NCBI GenBank assembly: GCA_964476155.1
Contig: CAYYYS010000014.1
Location: 1-61,513, forward strand
Direction: 5' to 3'
Source: JAHIYU01 sp964476155
Lineage (GTDB): Bacteria > Krumholzibacteriota > Krumholzibacteriia > LZORAL124-64-63
DNA length: 61,513 bases
Shown: positions 7,539 to 15,471 of the stretch, in pieces
How positions within the stretch are numbered: the first letter of the stretch is position 1
How the letters are laid out: each line of letters starts with the position of its first letter
The notes under the pieces: model-generated
Database searches by the model: none
Told to the model about the DNA's origin: nothing
The model's input: only the letters and a program-made list of their open reading frames with translations
Program-made: the position numbers and the translations under genes

Positions 7539-9805
7539 AATGGCACTTGGAATGGTTGCGGATCCCCTTGCCGGGCATCAAGCGCGGCAAACGTCCGACC
7601 TCACGGGCCGCGACGCGTCACATCGCCACGCGTACGACTATCGCCAAGCGTCTGCCTTGGCTGTTCGGCACCGCGGCGTTTCTCCTGATTATGCACGCCC
7701 TGCTTTTCCCCGTGACACCGCGCATCGACGTGGACTTCCCGGATGTGGGCGAAATCGCCACCCGGGACATCCACGCGCCCATTTCGTTCAGCGCACCGTA
7801 CCTGGAGCAGGACGTGGAGATGTTGCGGCTGCAACGCGTGCTGGTCGTGCCGCCGGTCGTTCAGCGCCTGGCCACGCCGCGTGAAAACGCGCTCCATCGC
7901 GTGTCCGCGTGGCGGACCGCCTTCAGCAGCCATGCGGCCATGCACGACGTGGACATCGCGGATCGTGTGGGACTGTTGTCGCTCCGTTTCCCGGAAATAG
8001 GCAGCGAGGACATCGGTCGCGCCTTGACCACCGTTCAACCCGACACCTTTTTCGCCGCCGTGGGCGAGGCCCTGGACATGCTTTTCACGGGCGGTATCGT
8101 CGATTTTCTGCCGCCGGGAAACTACCGCAACGTGAGTGTCGTGACCGGGGCCGCGGATGTCACCGTGGATGTGACCCTGCTCACCCTGCAGGGTGATCTG
8201 GAAGCCCGGCTCGCCGAGGCCCTGGCAGCCCATGGCGTATCGGAGCTGGATCGGACCTGGGGCGCGCGACTGGTGCGGCCGTTGGTCGCGCCCAATCTCG
8301 TCTACCTGGACGAGGAGACGCGGCGACGTCGTGTCGAGGTGCGTCGGGACGTCCCTGCGTTTCGTGAATTTCTCCAGGGTGAGCGCGTTATCGAGCGCGG
8401 CGTTCGCGTCACCGAGCAGGATGCTCTTTACCTGGAGTCCCTGCTCGACGATCTGGTCGCGCAGGGAGATGTAGGGCAGGGAGAGGGGACCTTCTGGCAC
8501 CAGATGGCCCGGTCGCTCATGGCGGCGTTCCTGCTCGGCCTCTGCGGATGGGTGGCCCTGCTCTACTTCACCGACTTGTTGCTGGAGAATCGTAAACTCT
8601 TGTCGGGCGTAGCCGCCTTCGCCCTTTTTCTCGTGGCGGCGTCCTTCTGTCTGAGACATCCGTCCCTCGGACCTTACGCCGTACCGATCCCGTTGCTGTC
8701 GGTGCTGGTAACGGTGCTCTTCCGCGACCGCGCGGGCTACACCTTTACGGTGCTGGCCATATCCTGGCTGACCTTGTACACGGGCATTCGGCCGTCCTGG
8801 CTGCTGGTCTGGTTGGTGGTCGGCGTCGTCTCGGTGACGCTCATGCGCCGTATTCGTCATCGCGATCAGTTCTATCGGGCCATCGCCATCCTGGCCGCGT
8901 TGCAGATCGCCATGATCTCTCTGTTACGGCTGGAAGACGGCGGCACGGCGGGATTCCTGCAGGAATACCTGGTCGGTGTGATCACGCCCGTGGCCTCGGT
9001 GGCCATCGCCTTGTTCCTGCTGCCCATCGTCGAGCCGTTGGTGGGTGCCTGCAGCGACTTGACGCTGCTGGAACTGTCGGATCTGAACCACCCCCTGCTG
9101 AAGAAGATGTCGCTCGAATCGCAAGGGACCTTCCATCACAGCCAGGTCGTGGGACAACTCGCCGAAAGCGCAGCCCAGGGTATCGGCGCCAACTCCCTGC
9201 TCACGCGGGTCGGTGCGCTTTTTCATGACATCGGCAAGATGAAGAAGACCGAGTACTTCGTGGAAAACCAGGGTGGCGGACCGAACAAGCACGACGAACT
9301 CAGCCCGAGCATGAGCGCCCTGGTGGTGGCGTCGCACGTGAAGGACGGCATGGAACTGGCGCGAAAGTGGCGGCTCCCCGAAGGCGTGATCGACTTTATT
9401 CCCGAGCATCACGGCACGCACGTGATGAAGTTCTTCTACCACAAGGCTCTCGAAAGCGCCGGCAACGAAACGGTCAAGGTGGATGATTTTCGTTATCCGG
9501 GTCCCAGGCCCCGCAGTCGCGAGACCGCGATCCTCATGCTCGCCGACGCGGTCGAGGCCGCGACGCGTTCCTTGGCCAAACCAACGCCCGGCCGGATTCG
9601 TGAGATCGTCAAGCAGGTGATCGACGAGCGCATGTTCAGCGGCGAACTCGACGAGTGCGGACTGACGCTCAAGGATCTCGCGACCATTCGCGATTCATTC
9701 CTGCCGCTGTTGGCGGGAATCCACCATCAGCGCATCGCCTATCCCGGACAGCGAGAGCGTGAACGTGGTTCCGCGACCGAGACCGACACCAAGGAGCCGG
9801 CATGA
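7535..9805 (+). CDS. 7TM-HD family membrane phosphohydrolase (PgpH/YqfF-like)
   Basis: 756-aa inner-membrane protein. One N-terminal membrane segment (about residues 40-57) leads into an extracytoplasmic 7TMR-HDED-type region (about 60-320). A seven-helix membrane block (about 325-510) follows, then a cytoplasmic HD domain with the metal-binding pair His564-Asp565 in LFHDIGKM. The architecture matches Listeria PgpH, which hydrolyses c-di-AMP. The same family sits between phoH and ybeY in many genomes, as here. Substrate is therefore probably c-di-AMP, but that is inferred from the family. It overlaps phoH and ybeY by 4 bp each. Confidence 0.92.
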   Translation: MKWHLEWLRIPLPGIKRGKRPTSRAATRHIATRTTIAKRLPWLFGTAAFLLIMHALLFPVTPRIDVDFPDVGEIATRDIHAPISFSAPYLEQDVEMLRLQRVLVVPPVVQRLATPRENALHRVSAWRTAFSSHAAMHDVDIADRVGLLSLRFPEIGSEDIGRALTTVQPDTFFAAVGEALDMLFTGGIVDFLPPGNYRNVSVVTGAADVTVDVTLLTLQGDLEARLAEALAAHGVSELDRTWGARLVRPLVAPNLVYLDEETRRRRVEVRRDVPAFREFLQGERVIERGVRVTEQDALYLESLLDDLVAQGDVGQGEGTFWHQMARSLMAAFLLGLCGWVALLYFTDLLLENRKLLSGVAAFALFLVAASFCLRHPSLGPYAVPIPLLSVLVTVLFRDRAGYTFTVLAISWLTLYTGIRPSWLLVWLVVGVVSVTLMRRIRHRDQFYRAIAILAALQIAMISLLRLEDGGTAGFLQEYLVGVITPVASVAIALFLLPIVEPLVGACSDLTLLELSDLNHPLLKKMSLESQGTFHHSQVVGQLAESAAQGIGANSLLTRVGALFHDIGKMKKTEYFVENQGGGPNKHDELSPSMSALVVASHVKDGMELARKWRLPEGVIDFIPEHHGTHVMKFFYHKALESAGNETVKVDDFRYPGPRPRSRETAILMLADAVEAATRSLAKPTPGRIREIVKQVIDERMFSGELDECGLTLKDLATIRDSFLPLLAGIHHQRIAYPGQRERERGSATETDTKEPA

Positions 9806-10329
9806 AACTGTTGTCGCTCGATCGTCTGGCCGACGATGGGGGCTGGCGCCTGTCGGCGGCACGGCAGGCGGTCCTGGCCGGACCGGTGGCTGCCCTGGGA
9901 CAAGAGCAGTGGCATGTGGAACTGGCCTGGGTCGACGACACCGAGATGCGGACGCTGAACGCATGCTACCGCGACCAGGATAAAGTGACCGACGTCCTGT
10001 CCTTTTCGAACCTGGTCGCCGCCGGCACCGGCGAGCCCGCCCTGTCCGGTGGCACTGGCGGCGCGCCCGCAGACATCTGGTGGGATCTGGGCGAAGATCC
10101 GGACGCGGGTGCGTCCGGTGAAGTCGTGATCGCACCACGTCATGTCGAGCGACTCTGCCGCGAGAACGGACGTGATTTCGACGATGAGCTGGCTCTGCTG
10201 GTCGTGCACGGAGTCCTGCACGTATTGGGCTGGGACCACGCCACCGAGGCGGAAACCAGAGCCATGCGCCTGATCGAACGAGACGCATTGGCGGGGTGCG
10301 GCTTGAGACATCCCATGCTCAAGGAGTAG
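9802..10329 (+). CDS. ybeY: Endoribonuclease YbeY (rRNA maturation)
   Basis: Zinc-dependent RNase involved in 16S rRNA 3'-end maturation and ribosome quality control. The protein has 175 aa. The metal triad is intact in HGVLHVLGWDH (His136, His140, His146). Between DVLSFSN and GEVVIAP there are about 33 residues, rich in Gly, Ala and Asp, where E. coli has only about 9. This explains the extra length and looks like a surface loop. Gene order after phoH and the HD gene is the classical one. Confidence 0.95.
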   Translation: MKLLSLDRLADDGGWRLSAARQAVLAGPVAALGQEQWHVELAWVDDTEMRTLNACYRDQDKVTDVLSFSNLVAAGTGEPALSGGTGGAPADIWWDLGEDPDAGASGEVVIAPRHVERLCRENGRDFDDELALLVVHGVLHVLGWDHATEAETRAMRLIERDALAGCGLRHPMLKE

Positions 10330-10346
10330 GAAGGGAGGGGGAGAGG

Positions 10347-11675
10347 ATGCTGATACAGGTTGACGGAGCCGGTATCCTGTTCGGTGCCGGTCCGTGGCTG
10401 ACAGCGGTCGTGGCCTATGGGGTCTCCATGCTCATGATCGGCCTGCTTGCGGCCTTCTTCCGTGTCAGTGGCCTGACACGCCATGGTCTGCTGGAGCCCG
10501 AAGCCCTGGACGGCGTGCCCAAGAGCCTGCTGGACGAGCCGCGACGATTCACCCTCACCGTCGGCACCCTGTATCTGGCCGCGACCGGCGTTGGCAGCAT
10601 GGCGACGGCCGATTGGCTGACCACCCTGCGCCCCGATGCGGGAGGCCCCAGTCATTATATACTGCCGTCCCTCCTGGTACTGATCGCCTGGTCGCTCGGC
10701 GGATTGCTGATCAAGCGAGCGTCGGTCGGTTCGGCTCTGGGGTTCACGCGGTTCTTCGGGCGCCTGCTGTTGCCGTTGAACTGGCTGCTGCGACCCTGGA
10801 CCGCGTTGCTGGCGAGTGCCGGCGGGCGTTTGGACGACACCTCCTGGAGTGTCGAAACCACGCCCCATCTGTCGACCGGCGAGATCCGCAGCCTCATCAA
10901 CGAGGACGACGACACGGTGAATCTCGAGGAGGACGAGCGGGAGATGATCCAGAGCATCTTCGGTTTTCACGAGACGGCCGTCAGGGAGATCATGGTGCCG
11001 CGTATAGACATGGTCGCTCTGGATGTCTCGGCCCCCGTAACCGAGGCTTTGAGCACGGTGGTCGAATGCGGCCACTCGCGGATTCCGCTGCACGCGGGCA
11101 GCATCGACAAGATTACCGGTCTGCTCTACACCAAGGATCTCCTGGCACTGATCGACAGCGACCGACTGGAGACCGCCGGCAAGGCTCTCGGTGATCTCGC
11201 GCGACCCGCCTACTTCGTGCCGGAGAGCAAGAAGCTGGACGAGGTGTTGGCGGAATTCCGCACCAAGCGCATTCACATGGCCGTGGTGATCGACGAGTAT
11301 GGCGGCACGGCGGGCGTCGTCACCATGGAGGACGTGATCGAGGAGATCGTCGGCGAAATCGAGGACGAGTTCGACGCGACCGAGTCCCTGTACGAGTGGC
11401 TCGACGAGCGCTCCCTGAGAGTGGACCCCAAGATCGATCTGGAAGACCTGCGGGATGTGCTTGGTGTCGAGCTGCCGCTGGACGAAGGCAGCGAGACACT
11501 CGCCGGACTGATCTACGAGGCTACGGGCAAGGTGCCGACCGCCGGTGACATGGCGACCGTGGCGGGACTCGAAATAGTGGTCGAACAGGTCGAGGATCAA
11601 CGAATCCTGAGGGTGCGGATCGGCGCGGCCGAACCGTTCCCGGGTCATGATGCACGAGAGGACGGGGACAGTTGA
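10347..11675 (+). CDS. CBS-pair / CorC-domain membrane protein (HlyC/CorC-like)
   Basis: 442-aa protein. The N-terminal 150 residues hold about three to four hydrophobic segments (around 10-40, 65-85, 100-120 and 130-150). This region looks diverged from the usual DUF21/CNNM fold. A tandem CBS pair (about 190-315, including VREIMVPRIDMVALD) and a C-terminal CorC_HlyC domain (about 345-425) follow. The family is tied to Mg2+/Co2+ efflux or ion homeostasis. I chose the ATG at 10347 because the purine-rich GGGAGGGGGAGAGG run lies directly upstream; the longer frame starts inside ybeY. An mgtE gene two places downstream fits a role in divalent metals. Confidence 0.85.
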   Translation: MLIQVDGAGILFGAGPWLTAVVAYGVSMLMIGLLAAFFRVSGLTRHGLLEPEALDGVPKSLLDEPRRFTLTVGTLYLAATGVGSMATADWLTTLRPDAGGPSHYILPSLLVLIAWSLGGLLIKRASVGSALGFTRFFGRLLLPLNWLLRPWTALLASAGGRLDDTSWSVETTPHLSTGEIRSLINEDDDTVNLEEDEREMIQSIFGFHETAVREIMVPRIDMVALDVSAPVTEALSTVVECGHSRIPLHAGSIDKITGLLYTKDLLALIDSDRLETAGKALGDLARPAYFVPESKKLDEVLAEFRTKRIHMAVVIDEYGGTAGVVTMEDVIEEIVGEIEDEFDATESLYEWLDERSLRVDPKIDLEDLRDVLGVELPLDEGSETLAGLIYEATGKVPTAGDMATVAGLEIVVEQVEDQRILRVRIGAAEPFPGHDAREDGDS

Positions 11676-12340
11676 TGTCACGCCTTAGACAACATCTCCT
11701 CACGGGGCTGCTCACGGTAACACCCCTGGTGATCACGGGCTGGATTCTATGGCAGTTCTATCTCGTCGTGGACAGAACATTGCGCCCGCTGCTCGAGCGC
11801 TTCATCACCCGACCCGACTACGTGCCCCCCTTCCTGGTGACCCTGATGGGCGTGCTGGTGAGCTTGTTGCTGCTGGTGCTGATCGGCCTGATCACGCGCA
11901 CCCTGCTCGGCGTGGCCTTTTTCGGCGTTTTCGAGCGCATGATAGACCGCATCCCCGTCATCAAGGGCATCTTCCGGGTCACCAAGCAGATCGCGGAGGT
12001 GTTGCTGGCCGATAATCGCCAGGCTTTCCGCCAAGTGGCCATGTTCGAATATCCGCGTCGCGGTATCTGGTCGTTGGGCTTTGTTACCCACGACGATCCG
12101 GACCGCGAGGTGCTGCACGTCTTCTTGCCCACGACACCCAATCCCACATCGGGTTACATGCTGATGGTACCCCGGCGGGATGCGCGAATCTTGGCCATGA
12201 GCGTGGAGGACGGCATTCGCCTGATCATATCGGGCGGCGCGGTCGTCGAAGCGGAACAGGCCTTGAGCATGGAGCGGATCCTGGTCGACGACGGCTCGAC
12301 TGAATCGTCCAAAGGAGGTGACGGGGATGCACGAAGATGA
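11675..12340 (+). CDS. DUF502 family membrane protein
   Basis: 221-aa protein with two strong membrane segments (about residues 10-28 and 50-75), then a soluble C-terminal half. The pattern RLRQHLLTGLLTVTPLVIT near the start and the FFGVFERMIDRIPVIKGIF stretch are typical of DUF502, whose function is unknown. The start ATG overlaps the previous stop by one base (TGATG). Placement between a CorC-type and an MgtE-type gene suggests co-expression with metal homeostasis genes. Confidence 0.85.
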   Translation: MSRLRQHLLTGLLTVTPLVITGWILWQFYLVVDRTLRPLLERFITRPDYVPPFLVTLMGVLVSLLLLVLIGLITRTLLGVAFFGVFERMIDRIPVIKGIFRVTKQIAEVLLADNRQAFRQVAMFEYPRRGIWSLGFVTHDDPDREVLHVFLPTTPNPTSGYMLMVPRRDARILAMSVEDGIRLIISGGAVVEAEQALSMERILVDDGSTESSKGGDGDARR

Positions 12341-13739
12341 TACGCCGAAAACCGGTGATGAATCTGTGGAAGACCGGGCCCTGAACCCCGCCAACCTCGA
12401 GCAGGAGTGGCACGGTTATTCGGAACGGTTCGAGACCCTGTTGGATGACAACGCCGAAGCCGAGCTGGCCGAGATCGCCGCGGAGCTGTCGCCGGGCGAC
12501 CTGTCGGAGATTGTCCGGCCGCTGAACGTGGACGACACAGCCCACGTCATTCGGCTGCTGCCTCGCGACCTGGCGTCGGACGTACTGGCCGAGATCGACA
12601 AGCGCAGCGTTACCGCCCTGATGGAACTGCTCACCATCGAAGCCATCGCCGACATCATCGAGGAGATGCCGTCGGACGAAGCCGCCGACCTGGTGGGCGA
12701 ACTGGACAGCGATCAGGCCCGCGAGGTCCTGGAGGCCATGGAGGAAGAGGAGCGCGACGAGGTTCGTGAGCTGCTCCAGTACCATCCCGACACGGCCGGC
12801 GGGCTCATGGCCAAGGAGTTCGTCGTCGTGGACGAGGCGGCCACCTGCCTGCAGGCGGTCGAGGCCGTGCGTGGCGTGGATGAGGATGATCGGGAGGAAC
12901 TGCATTTCCTGTATGTCGTGGATGACGGTGGGACGTTGATCGGTCGGATCCCGCTCGTGGAGATGCTGCTGCAGCCGTGGTCCACGCCCGTGACCGAGAT
13001 CATGGAGCGCGATCCACTGCGCGTGGAAGTGGAACTCGATCAGGAGCAGGTGGCCCAGTATGTGCGAACCCACGATCTGGTTACCCTGCCGGTCGTCGAC
13101 GGAGACGGCGTCATGCTCGGCGTTATCTCCACGGACGACGTGCTGGACGTGATCGAGGACGAGGCCACCGAGGACATATCGCGCCTGGCCGGCACCAGCG
13201 AGATTCTGGGCGAGACATCACCGATCAAGGTGGCCCGTGCCCGCTTGCCCTGGCTGATGGGCGCCCTGCTGGGACAGATAGGCTGTATCCTGCTGATGCA
13301 GCACTACGAGGCGTCCATCCAGGCCACCGTGGCGCTGGCCTTCTTTATTCCCGCCATCATGGCCATGGGCGGCAACACGGGCATACAGACCTCTTCGGTC
13401 GTCGTGCGTGGTCTGGCCACCGGCGAGGTGAACGTCTATCACATCGGCCGTTATCTGCTGAAGGAACTGGCCGCGGCGCTGATGAGCGGTGCCCTGGTGG
13501 CGGCGGCGCTCTATACCGTGGCGGTCCTGGTGGTGGGCGATTCCGCGCTGGCGACAGTGTTGTCCATCTCCATGTTGTCGGTGATCGTTTTTGCGGCCAT
13601 GGTGGGCACGGCCATCCCGTTCATGCTCCATCGTCTCGGCATCGACCCGGCCATCGCCACGGGGCCCTTTATCACTACGTCCAACGACCTCGTCGCCATC
13701 CTGATCTACCTGAGCACGGCCTCGCTGCTTATCCACTGA
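12327..13739 (+). CDS. mgtE: MgtE-family magnesium transporter
   Basis: 470-aa Mg2+ channel/transporter. Cytoplasmic MgtE N-domain (about 20-140, helical repeats such as ELLTIEAIADIIEEMPSDEA) and a CBS pair (about 145-265) sense Mg2+. Five C-terminal membrane helices (about 295-470) include the conserved GGNTGIQTSSVVVRGLA loop. A near-perfect AAAGGAGGTGA lies 6 nt before the ATG at 12327, so I reject the GTG at 12318, which is part of that site. It overlaps DUF502 by 14 bp. Confidence 0.94.
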   Translation: MHEDDTPKTGDESVEDRALNPANLEQEWHGYSERFETLLDDNAEAELAEIAAELSPGDLSEIVRPLNVDDTAHVIRLLPRDLASDVLAEIDKRSVTALMELLTIEAIADIIEEMPSDEAADLVGELDSDQAREVLEAMEEEERDEVRELLQYHPDTAGGLMAKEFVVVDEAATCLQAVEAVRGVDEDDREELHFLYVVDDGGTLIGRIPLVEMLLQPWSTPVTEIMERDPLRVEVELDQEQVAQYVRTHDLVTLPVVDGDGVMLGVISTDDVLDVIEDEATEDISRLAGTSEILGETSPIKVARARLPWLMGALLGQIGCILLMQHYEASIQATVALAFFIPAIMAMGGNTGIQTSSVVVRGLATGEVNVYHIGRYLLKELAAALMSGALVAAALYTVAVLVVGDSALATVLSISMLSVIVFAAMVGTAIPFMLHRLGIDPAIATGPFITTSNDLVAILIYLSTASLLIH

Positions 13740-13753
13740 GGGGGGGCGCCGTC

Positions 13754-14584
13754 GTGTCGGTCATCGCCAAGCCGGTCGCTGCGAGCCGGGCTGTCGTGTT
13801 GCGAACCTGGCCGGCCGGCGAGAGCAGTGTCGTCGCCTCTTTGCTCAGCGAATTACACGGCTACGTGCGGGTGATCGCCAAGGGAGCCCGCGGCGCGCGC
13901 TCGGCGCTACGGCCCCTCGTTCAGCCGGGACGCCTGGTGGATGTGGAGTTTGGATTGCGGCCCGACCGGGAATTGCAGTATCTCAAGGGTGGTCAGCTGT
14001 CCCTGGATCCCCTGCTCGTGACCAACAGTCTCGAGCGTACCGCCTATTTGCTGTCGGCCATGGAGATCGTCGATCGTTGTCGTCCGAGCGATGCCGGGGA
14101 AGCCCGCCTCTTTGAACTTTGCCGTCGCTTCGTCGAGGTGCTATCATCCACGGATGCGGGCGGCGAGGCCCCGCTTTTTTATGCGTTCGAACTGGCCCTG
14201 TTGCGGGTCCAGGGTACCGAACCGGTCCTCGATCGTTGTGTCGTCTGTGATGATAATCTCGACGAACCCCGTGCGGGCCTGCGGTTCGCCGTGGGTGGAG
14301 GCGGCGTGATGTGCGGACAGTGCGCCGCCGGTGCGGCCCACCACGAGGCCCGACCCCTCGGCGCAGATCTGCTCTCGAGGATGAGGGCACTCGCGGGCCC
14401 GAGTGCGACGATCGATGCGTTGAGTCGACGATCATCGCGGGAGATGGGGATCCTGCTCCATCTTTTCCTGTCGTATCACTTGCCGGGATATCGCCTGCCG
14501 GCGAGCCTGGACCTGCTGCGCGCCGGCCGCGCGACGGACATCGGCGCCCCGGAACCGGCGCCGTCGAAGGATGAAGCGTCATGA
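13754..14584 (+). CDS. recO: DNA repair protein RecO
   Basis: 276-aa recombination mediator that loads RecA with RecR at single-strand gaps. It has an N-terminal OB fold (AVVLRTWPAGESSVVASLLSE), a helical middle and a four-Cys zinc site (CVVC near residue 160, CGQC near 190). The GTG at 13754 follows the G-rich run after the mgtE stop by about 9 nt; reading further upstream is inside mgtE in another frame. Its stop overlaps glyQ (ATGA). The pairing recO-glyQ-glyS is common, often with era upstream; no era is seen here. Confidence 0.92.
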   Translation: MSVIAKPVAASRAVVLRTWPAGESSVVASLLSELHGYVRVIAKGARGARSALRPLVQPGRLVDVEFGLRPDRELQYLKGGQLSLDPLLVTNSLERTAYLLSAMEIVDRCRPSDAGEARLFELCRRFVEVLSSTDAGGEAPLFYAFELALLRVQGTEPVLDRCVVCDDNLDEPRAGLRFAVGGGGVMCGQCAAGAAHHEARPLGADLLSRMRALAGPSATIDALSRRSSREMGILLHLFLSYHLPGYRLPASLDLLRAGRATDIGAPEPAPSKDEAS

Positions 14585-15471
14585 TGGACTATCAGAACAT
14601 GATCGCCCGGCTCCAACAGTTCTGGAGCGACCAGGGCTGTGTCGTGGTGCAACCCTATAATTCGGAAGTCGGCGCCGGGACCTTCAATCCCGCCACTTTC
14701 CTGCGCTGTCTCGGTCCGGAGCCCTGGCGCGTCGCCTATGTGGAGCCGAGCCGCCGGCCTAAGGACGGTCGCTACGGCGAGAATCCGAACCGCGTCCAGC
14801 AGTTCCTGCAGTACCAGGTGTTGCTCAAGCCCAATCCCGTCGATTCCCAGGGGCTCTATCTGGAATCCCTGCGCGCCATCGGCATCGAGCCGCGCGAGCA
14901 CGACATCCGTTTCGTGGAGGACGACTGGGAGTCGCCGACCCTCGGTGCCGCGGGCCTCGGCTGGGAAGTGTGGATCGACGGCATGGAGATCTCCCAGTTC
15001 ACCTACTTTCAGCAGGTGGGCGGTGTGAAGCTCAATCCGGTCTCGGTCGAATTGACCTATGGCCTGTTGCGGCTGGCCATGTACACCCAGGGTGTCGAGC
15101 ACGTGAACGACCTGGCCTGGGGCGGGGGGCTGACCTGGGGCGACGTCCAGGGTCAGTTCGAGCGCGAGTTTTCCGAGTTCAACTTCGACAAGGCCGACGT
15201 GGCGATGTATCGCCGGCACTTCGACGAGCGCGAAGCCGAAGCGATGGCGCTGATCGAGGACGCCCTGGTTCATCCCGCCTACGACGCCGTGATCAAGTGC
15301 AGCCATCTGTTCAACGTGCTGGAGGCGCGCGGCGCGATCTCGGTCACCGAACGGACCGGATACATCAAGCGTGTGCGGCATCTGTCCCGGCGCGTGGCGG
15401 CCGCCCACCTGGCCAAGCGTGAGGAAATGGGACACCCGCTGCTCCGCAAGGAGACCCAAGATGACCGATAA
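14581..15471 (+). CDS. glyQ: Glycyl-tRNA synthetase alpha chain
   Basis: Catalytic alpha subunit of the tetrameric bacterial GlyRS, 296 aa. Signatures include QQFWSDQGCVVVQPY-like sequence (here LQQFWSDQGC), the GAGTFNPATFLRCLGPEPW block and EVWIDGMEISQFTYFQQ. Two Met codons in a row (14581 and 14584) can both serve. It overlaps recO by 4 bp and glyS by 11 bp, as expected for subunits made in equal amounts. Confidence 0.97.
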   Translation: MMDYQNMIARLQQFWSDQGCVVVQPYNSEVGAGTFNPATFLRCLGPEPWRVAYVEPSRRPKDGRYGENPNRVQQFLQYQVLLKPNPVDSQGLYLESLRAIGIEPREHDIRFVEDDWESPTLGAAGLGWEVWIDGMEISQFTYFQQVGGVKLNPVSVELTYGLLRLAMYTQGVEHVNDLAWGGGLTWGDVQGQFEREFSEFNFDKADVAMYRRHFDEREAEAMALIEDALVHPAYDAVIKCSHLFNVLEARGAISVTERTGYIKRVRHLSRRVAAAHLAKREEMGHPLLRKETQDDR

